Part shown: one piece after another, positions 56,805 to 64,000 of the stretch
How the letters are laid out: the number at the start of each line of letters is the position of its first letter
Numbering within the stretch: the stretch's first letter is position 1
Assembly: GCA_002900995.3 (NCBI GenBank)
Contig: CM035304.1
Coordinates: 4,790,134-4,854,133, forward strand
Origin: Ganoderma boninense
Taxonomy: Eukaryota; Basidiomycota; Agaricomycetes; Polyporales; Polyporaceae
DNA length: 64,000 nt
Direction of reading: 5' to 3'
Notes under the pieces: model-generated
What the model was told of the DNA's origin: nothing
Seen by the model: only the letters and a program-made list of their open reading frames with translations
Database searches by the model: none
Translations under genes and position numbers: made by a program

Positions 56805-59800
56805 ATGGCCGAAGCACTCAACACTTTGCCTGTCATGGACGACAAACGGTCGGACTCGGACGTGTCCGACGAGAAGAAAGCCATGGGCGGGGAGGAACTT
56901 TCGGAGGACGCAGTCATGGCCAAGGAGGTCGAGGAGTTCGAAGAACGACTCCAGAACGACGAGGCGACCGAGGGCGAGTATCTGGTTCACGAGGCTTATG
57001 AGGTCGCCATTAAGGTGCGCAGCCCCCCTCCCCCCCTCGCTCCCTCTTGCCCAAGGGTCTCAATGACTGACGCACGCAACAGGTCTTGACCACCCGTGAC
57101 GACCCGGAGCTCAACGCGCTCACGTTCAGGACGTTCTTCCTTGGTCTGGGCTTCTCGGCGTTTGGAGCGTGAGTGGTTTGACCGTCTGTCGCCGTTTGAG
57201 TTCATGCGGACCGCTGAGACACCACTTGACAGTGTTCTGGCTCAGATCTACTACTTCAAGCCTCAGACGCTCTCCGTGTCGACCCTGTTCCTGCTCGTCT
57301 TGTCGTACTGGTTCGGCACTGGTCTTGCCACCCTCTTGCCGTCCCACGGGCTTTTCAAATGGATCAACCCTGGACCATTCAACAGTGAGTTCGCTGTCAG
57401 TTTATGCGTAATAGAAGACGGCATCCTGACGGAGGGTTCAGTCAAGGAGCACGTTGCTATTATTATTATGTCCTCGAGCGCTGCTGTGTCCGCTACAGCG
57501 ATTCAAGTCATCTCAGTCCAAGATTGTGAGTGACATTCGACCGCTTGAAGCTGCAGAGCCCAGGCTGATCCGATCCGTTCTAGTGTATTACAACAACCAA
57601 CTTGTAGGCACAATTTTTACCGTGTCAGCAAAGCCCGGCTAACCATCGATGGTGGCAGAATGCCGGTTTGGCCATCTTCATCCTGATTGGCTCCCAGATG
57701 CTTGGGTATGGGTATGCCGGATTGCTGCAAGACATGCTTGTCAAGCCTACGAAGTGTTTCTGGCCGAGCACTAGTATGTTCCCCCCCCCTCCCCTTAATG
57801 TCTTCGACGGCTGATCGCTACTTAGTCTCCACCGCTAATCTCTTCCAGGCGCTGCACTTCGACAACCAGATGACCTCGAAGCGGGTCCGCCTGTTCTGGA
57901 CCATCTTCGTCGTCATGTTCTTCTGGGAGATCATCCCGCAGTGTGAGTATACCGGTAAACCTCCGCACCCCTCCGTCGACGGCTACTAAAACGCGCCAAT
58001 GTCCACAGGGATATTCCCGATCCTCACCGGAGTGTCGATCTTCTGCCTCGCGAACAACAACAGCATCGTGTTCCGCAACATCTTCGGCGGCGCGAGCAAC
58101 AACGAGGGCATGGGGCTTTTGTCGTGGTGCTTCGACTGGAACCTGATCGGCAGTAGCTGCCTCTTCAACCCCATCTGGCTCCAGATCAACCAGGACATCG
58201 GTATCTTCTTCACGTACATCCTGATGGCTGGCGTGTACTACGGCAACCTCTGGAGGGCGAAAGACTTCCCGTTCATGAGTCAGGCTATTTTCGTAAGCTT
58301 CCTTTCTGTTCTCCCCCGCGGTAGACACTTGCTTATCACAGTGGACTGCTGCAGGCGGCGGACGGTTCGCAATACAACCAGACTGCGCTCCTTACGAACG
58401 GCAAGTTCGATCCCGTGAAGTTCCAGCAGCTCGGCGTGAGTGTTCCGTTGTCCATCGTGGTCCGCCGAGTACTTAACGGTCTGTTGTAGCCCGCGTTCTT
58501 CTCGGCGACCAACGCGCTCGGACTCATGACAGCCAACCTCTCGCTCGGCGCGACCTTCACGCACGTCTTCTTCTGGCACTGGCAAGACATCAAGCCGTTC
58601 CTCAAGTCCTTCAACCCCTGGAACAAGGACACGGAAGTCGTCCACGACCCGCACTACGAGAAGATGAAGGTGTACAAGCAGATCCCGCGCTGGTGGTACG
58701 CGATCCTGCTCGCCGCCGCGTACGCGATCGCGCAGGCGACGAACTACGGCGGGCACTCGGGGCTGCCCTGGTGGGCGCTGACCGTCCTCCTGCTCATCTC
58801 GTCGATCATGTCGCTGCTGTTCGCGACGCTCGCGGCGACGATCGGCTTCTTCCAGTTCAACACGTCCTCGAACGCGTTCTACCAGATGATCACGGCTTAC
58901 CTCGTGCCCGGGGACCCGATCGCGAACATGTACGGGGCGCTGTACGGGCAGCACCCGCAGGACCAGTGCATCCTCATGCTCGGCGACCTCAAGCTCGGCC
59001 AGTACTGCAAGCTCGCGCCCAGGATCACGTTCTCGATGCAGATCCTCGGTACGGTCGTCGGCGCCATCTTGAACTGTGCGTGTCTTTTCATGTCTCTGTC
59101 ATATGTCATAGGTACGCTTGTGCTGACTCGAGAGCGTGAACGCTATGTAAGACATCATGATGGTCACGATCATCGACGCGAACCGGCCCGCCCTCCTCTC
59201 CATCGCCGGCACTCGTCTCTGGTCCGGCCAGAACGCGCAGGCATTCAACTGTAAGCTTCTCTTCTCACCGTGAGCGATGAGGCGAGGCGAGGCTGACGTC
59301 GAACCTCGCCCCTGAACAGCGAACGGCATCTCGTGGGGTGGCCTCGCGCCCGAGATGTTCGGCTACCACGCCGTGTACCACATGGTGCCCCTCTGCCTCG
59401 CCATCGGCGTCTTCTGCCCCCTCCCGTTCATCCTCGGCGTGAGTCCCCTCTCGTCCGCTTCGTACTCGCCGCAATTGTATTTGTGTTGACCGCGCTCGGT
59501 GTCTCGGTTTGGCTTTTGTTTCTATTTCAACGCAGTGGTACATCTGGCCGAAGGCGCACTTCGAGAAGTTCAGCGCGCCGATCATCCTGCAGTACTCGAC
59601 CTACCTCTCCGTCGGCATCAACACCTCCGTCAACCCGTCCATGGTCATCGGCATCTTCTCCCAGTGGTGGGTGCGCACGCGCTACCCGCGCTGGTTCACC
59701 AAGTACAAGTGCGTGTTGTCTCTCCCCTCCCCCCTTCCTCCATTCCCCCCCTCCCCCTCTGGCTTTCGTGCTGAGCAGCGTCCTTCCTCCCCTCCCCCCC

Positions 59801-60038
59801 TTTTTAGCTACATCGTCGCTGCGGCCCTAGACGGCGGAACCCAAGTCATCTCGTTCATCCTCAACTTCGCCGTGTTCGGCGCGTCGGGCAACGCGTACAA
59901 CTTCCCGCAGTGGTGGGGCAACGGTACGTCGTCGTCTTCCGTCCCTCGCGCCACGGTCTGTATGTTTGTTTCGGCTGACTGACACGTCCTCTCGTAGACT
60001 TCAACCTGTCGGCAGACCGCTGCGCACTCGCCGACTAG
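56805..60038 (+). CDS. oligopeptide transporter (OPT family), many exons
   Basis: Proton-coupled importer of small peptides or glutathione at the plasma membrane. The start is ATG 56805 (MAEALNTLPVMDDKRSDSDV) with an acidic cytosolic N-terminus. Hallmarks are RTFFLGLGFSAFGAVLAQIY, LLPSHGLFKWINPGPFN (OPT NPG motif), KEHVAIIIMSSSAAVSATAI, GLLQDMLVKPTKCFWPSTI, YKQIPRWWYAILLAAAYAIA (KxIPR-like motif), NTSSNAFYQMITAYLVPGDP and GTRLWSGQNAQAFN. A dozen or more hydrophobic segments are visible. Exons 1-6 are 56805-57014, 57083-57168, 57233-57384, 57442-57525, 57584-57603 (only 20 nt) and 57659-57773, in perfect phase. It ends CALAD at 60038. One later intron uses an AAG acceptor before the IMMVTIIDANRPA block. 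No frame breaks seen. Confidence 0.92.
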
Positions 60039-61260
60039 TCCGGTCTTCCACGGTGGGAGGAGGGAAGGTGGAGATGCCGTGGTCGCACGACTGGGTGGCC
60101 TCGGCGGCATGGGATGTAACTATATGACGATTACTTACTAATGAAAGACTACAACCTCACACGCCATTTAGCGGCTTCCGAGCGATGTCTTCTAGTTTGC
60201 TAGTCAGAATGCGCGGATTGCGAGGTCGGCCCGCTACTGGCGCTACTTTTCGTGAGTGCGAAGCCTCCGACGGCATACATGTGGGGAGGAGTTCGTTGAA
60301 GTTCGACGGCCCTGTGGGTGCGCTCCCAAGGGAGACCACGAGCTTCTGGAACTGGTGATGTTGACACTCATTCTCATGTCGTTCTCTATGAGGCCCTTAT
60401 CCCTGCACCCGGATTGCATCCCTCAAAATCTTCCAAGTTCCAAAAGTGCGATGTTCACGATGTTCACAGTGAAAAAATAACTATTCCATGCGCATGATAC
60501 GGAGGAGGTCGTCAAACTATAGCATACTCAGTCGGACACTCCCCGGGTGAATACATCAGAGAAGTACATATTCTTTGTTGTATATTGTTTCGTGCACGCA
60601 GGCAGTCATGATTCAAAATAACTGGTACCCTGCTTCATCAGGGAAAACCCCCTCCGCTAATTAGGTCTAAATACATGTAATGAGAGCGATTAGTCGATTA
60701 GTATAATTTACTAGGTCCAATTATAATTATACGAATAGGCGCGCATTAGCTCGTCATTATCGGCTATTTATCGTCAGGTTAACAAACAGGTTGGTTGGAT
60801 TTTCCGGTGCACACAGGCGGAGAACATTGCAGCAAAGAACATATATTGTTCTGCCACGAAGTATAGTGCAACCGGCTACATGCAGAGTAGGTATAAAGCC
60901 AGATACAGAGCAGTACATCAAGCACAGCAACTACATCTACTCGCAGCGAGGGCAGGGATTGTCCGAAACACAAATAGGGATCAGCAACAACTTGAAAGGT
61001 ATACGGGAGATGTTGGCAAGAGCGCTACAAGTAGGCCGGAGATTGATAGTTTTGTATATATGCTGAGCAGTGAGGGAGAAGCCCAAAGACAATTAGATGT
61101 ATCAATATTAATATGGAAATAAGAGCGAGCGGATAGCCGAGGCAGAAGGCATTCATGATTCAAGTGAGGAACGGTAACGAGCGGAAGGGGAGGGGATTGT
61201 GAAGGAAATGGAAGGAATAGACACCGTGGCAACCGGCACAGCCTCGGAAGAGCGCCGCAC
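60039..61260. other. AT-rich intergenic region, convergent 3' ends
   Basis: Locally the most AT-rich part of the window (about 60640-60780). The OPT and DUF6532 genes converge here. No RNA gene, inverted repeat or coding frame can be supported. Confidence 0.35.
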
Positions 61261-64000
61261 TCAATCAACTTGCATGTTGGCGAAGTCGATCATAGCGAGG
61301 GCACTGGCTGCGACGGCGGTGGTGATGGCGGGACCTTGAGCAGCGCCACTGGGAGGTCCTCTGAATGAGCAGAACATCCTCGTAATGATGGCAGAAGGGA
61401 TACTCACCTGGCCTCCTTGAATAGCCAGTGCATCATGAAGTGGTAACCGTTCGGGTTGGCCTCCTTGATGCCGCGCAAGACAGTCACGTGCTCCTTGTAC
61501 ACGTCCATGGACACGTCTGCCGTGAAGAAGCTCTTTTTATGGTAGCCGGTTTTCCACTCGGAGAGCGAGGCATGAATCTAGAAGGTGCGAGGGGCCAAGA
61601 CCGGGAGTGTTAGTGTGCAACAATTGTGTGATGACAATGGGCACGTACCGCCGCTCCAATGAGAGCGAGCATGGGAATGGGAACCTCCTGCTCATCCAGG
61701 CGGTCATCGCGAGAAGAATCGAACATGTCAGACAAGTCCTGCTCCCGGACACCCACCGCGGATGCGCCCGAGAAGTAGGCTGCGTGCATAATAGAGGGGA
61801 TCGCGAGGTGACGGAAGGGCTGCTTCCAGTCGGCCGTGCTCTTCTCGTAGTTGTGCGGGTAGATGTACCTAAGGTCGCTGAGGAGCCATTCAACCTTTTC
61901 GGCACAAGCAGCACCTGGTTTAAGCCCGTAGAAGGGTCCGACTTGGGGGTCCGTGACCTTCTTGAGGTTGCTGCGGAAGGTGCTGATGCGCTGGTTCGCC
62001 TACAGACACAACGGTCCTTCAATGCATGGCGTAACAACACTCGGAGAGGACAAAGAGTAACGTACCAGTGCAGCGAGGCTCTTGTGGAAGGGGATGTCCG
62101 TGGAGATGCGGGTGTACAGACCTGTGTAGCCCCGGTCAGTGCAGCTGTCGAGCATGCCCTTGAGGACAAGGGCGTGGCGTTCGGGAGCCAGTGGGAAGGC
62201 GTTGTCCTTGATGAGCGATCGTTCAGTCGAAAGGAAGGTGGACTGGAGCATGCCGCGGACGTGGGGATGCTGCGGGAGTAGCTGGAGGTGAGCACCGGGA
62301 GCTGCGGGGAAAACGAGTTCGTAGCTGGTGGCGGGAAGAACGTCAGGGATGTTTCGGCAGTGACGGGAGTCTGGGTGTTGTCAAGAAGCACGACATCCTC
62401 CTCATCTTCGTCGGCATCCACGACGGATCCAGAGTTGGAGGGAATGACGTGGTAGTGAACGGAGTGGTCTGAAAACATGTCCGAGTTGTCGATGTTCCAT
62501 GTCGGGCGCTGCAACTAGGATGAACTTGGAGAGAGGGAATACAACAGTAGGGGTGTGAGCGTACCTCGAGGAGCTGCCATTCAGTTGGGGGTTTGGCCTG
62601 CGAGGAGAATAGAGTTAAGTTGGGGGGGTAAGAGCGTGGGAGTGCCGGAGGGTGTGGCTGCAGCGCCAGACAAACCTTCGATCCGGCCAGACGACCGGAC
62701 TCTGCCTGACGCTGGGACGCTTGGGCTGGCATGAGAGCCCGCTTCAACAGCATCTCTGTCTCGCTGTCGCTGCTGCACTACTCGACGAGCACACATCGCG
62801 GGTTTGCGAAGAAGATTTATGGATGGACTTATGTTCACGGTGAGTCCTTTCGCTTTCCCCTTGTCCTTCTTCTGCTTGCGCCGGAGAGCGGGTGGGAGGT
62901 CATCTTCGTTGACATCATCCTCGCCCTGCCATTCGGGTTTCTTGTGTATGTTTTATCATGGTCCTTGATGCATGGAGTATGGAAGGATAGAACTTACCTC
63001 AGTGGCCAACCGTGCCTCCAGCGCATTCAGATCCTGGGTTAACATGTCATCCTCGTCCTCTTCGTCTGCTGACATGTCTTCGTCTTCAGACCCTGAGCCC
63101 TCAATGGAACCTTCATTCGGGCTGTATGACCCATCAGCGCTGCTCGCCTCCTCGTCCTCGTTGGGCTTGTCATCTGGAGAGTTGCTGGATAGAATCACCG
63201 TCGGTCAACGCGCGACTAATGTTTGGACTCACCCTTAAAAGCTGCTTTTGCGTGCTTGCGTTTACTCCTACTCGCGCTCAAGCTGACAATCAAAGGTTCA
63301 TCATCAGACACCTCTATGTCGGACACCTCCATTGGGCTGTCTTCAGGCACGTCAACGCGTGGAATTGGACCACGAGCGCGAACTATAGGAATTGGTTAGT
63401 GGTGCACCACCTCCTGTGCTTGAGGTACTGATCGGCGGCGTACCTGCAGATTTGCCGCGAGCCGCCACATTCGAGGTCTTCAGGATTGCTCCGGCAGGCT
63501 TCCTGGCAGGCGTACGCGCACTGGTATGGGTGCTGCGATTGTTAGTTCTCGCAGCCGCTCCTGGCCTTGTGGCGGTCTGGGGCTTGCCAGTGGACGCAAT
63601 GCTAGCTGGTAACACCACATGCACAATGCCAGTCATCGAGGTGAGCTATGCATGAGTAACACATATGGCATGTTATACTCACCTTCATTCAATGATTTAG
63701 CCTTCTTGACGGCCAGCGAGGGCTGCGCCGAGTCGTCTTCACTGGGATTGGTGCGCTTTCTCCCAGCGATGGCGGCAATAACTAATGGGAAGGCGTTAAT
63801 CAGATGCTGTGTGCGCTCCGCCGCAGGGGCCTACATACCATTTCGGGCAGCTACCTTCGACGCGCGCGATGGTCTTCCAGTTTGAGCATCGGGTACGGCA
63901 GCGACTGTAACCACGGTTGGCAGTGTTAGTAAGGCACAACATTACGAATATCAATGGGGTAAATGCGCTAAAATCAGGAGGTTTGTAGGATGATTACGCA
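61261..64000 (-). CDS. DUF6532-domain protein with disordered N-terminus, 5' end beyond the window
   Basis: The C-terminal half (about 62520-61261) has the agaricomycete DUF6532 pattern: MLQSTFLSTERSLIKDNAFP, ERHALVLKGMLDSC, RISTFRSNLKKVTDPQVGPF, CAEKVEWLLSDLRYIYPHNY, PFRHLAIPSIMHAAYFSGAS, EVPIPMLALIGAA and WKTGYHKKSFFTADVSMDVY, then EHVTVLRGIKEANP. The last exon ends MIDFANMQVD with the stop at 61263-61261. Upstream exons encode basic/acidic low-complexity sequence (IAAIAGRKRTNPSEDD, EGSGSEDEDMSADEEDEDD) resembling a nuclear protein. The first visible exon (63933-63838 region) lacks an ATG, so the start lies beyond 64000. Function of DUF6532 is unknown; it is expanded in mushroom-forming fungi. 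Confidence 0.75.

Noticed and set aside
1..64000. A secondary-metabolite gene cluster built around the acyl-CoA ligases
   Set aside because: No polyketide synthase, NRPS, terpene synthase, P450 or tailoring enzyme is present between or near the ligases; the neighbours are housekeeping, F-box and HET genes.

Overview
The window is nuclear DNA from a filamentous basidiomycete, most likely an Agaricomycete and possibly a polypore (inference). Genes carry many short GT-AG introns of about 50-70 nt and are spread over both strands. The families seen are typical of that class: LRR-like F-box proteins, HET-domain proteins, a DUF6532 protein, an OPT transporter, an A1 aspartic protease and peroxisomal acyl-CoA ligases. 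I found no bacterial operons, CRISPR array, intact transposon or convincing tRNA.

Layout. 1-3350: the C-terminal part of an F-box protein (-) and a MYND zinc-finger gene (+). 3515-10059: two tandem acyl-CoA ligase genes (-). 11539-14141: an F-box/seven-WD40 protein (-). 15673-17496: a single-exon F-box protein (+). 17838-21062: a 1037-residue HET-domain protein (-), divergent from a threonine synthase gene (+, 21756-23721). 24781-27644: a protein kinase (+). 27645-30815: a gene-poor stretch. 30816-34376: a Ser/Pro-rich coiled-coil protein (+). 35256-39718: two tandem F-box paralogues (-). 40768-43406: a third acyl-CoA ligase (-). 43794-44813: Mediator subunit MED7 (-). 45069-45857: a BCL7-like protein (+). 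47812-49810: an aspartic protease (+). 50131 to about 50930: an acidic protein with a distinctive N-terminus (+). 52757-54720: a second HET protein (-). 56805-60038: an OPT transporter (+). 61261 to the window end: a DUF6532 protein (-).

How the genes relate. The three acyl-CoA ligases form one family. They share a run of four microexons (15, 27, 19 and 30 nt) and all end in -AKL, a PTS1 peroxisomal signal, so they probably activate carboxylic acids to CoA thioesters inside peroxisomes. The four LRR-like F-box genes form a second lineage-specific family and would be SCF substrate adaptors. The two HET proteins are candidates for allorecognition or cell-death control. The rest are housekeeping genes (MED7, threonine synthase, BCL7-like, MYND) or secretion and nutrition genes (protease, OPT). 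I see no single biosynthetic cluster.

A caveat affects the whole annotation. At least nine otherwise convincing genes contain one or more 1-2 nt frame breaks, often in G/C-rich sequence. I think uncorrected assembly indels are more likely than mass pseudogenisation. Exon boundaries are by eye. Where I checked phases codon by codon (HET1, MED7, the first exons of ligase A and the OPT gene) they close perfectly.
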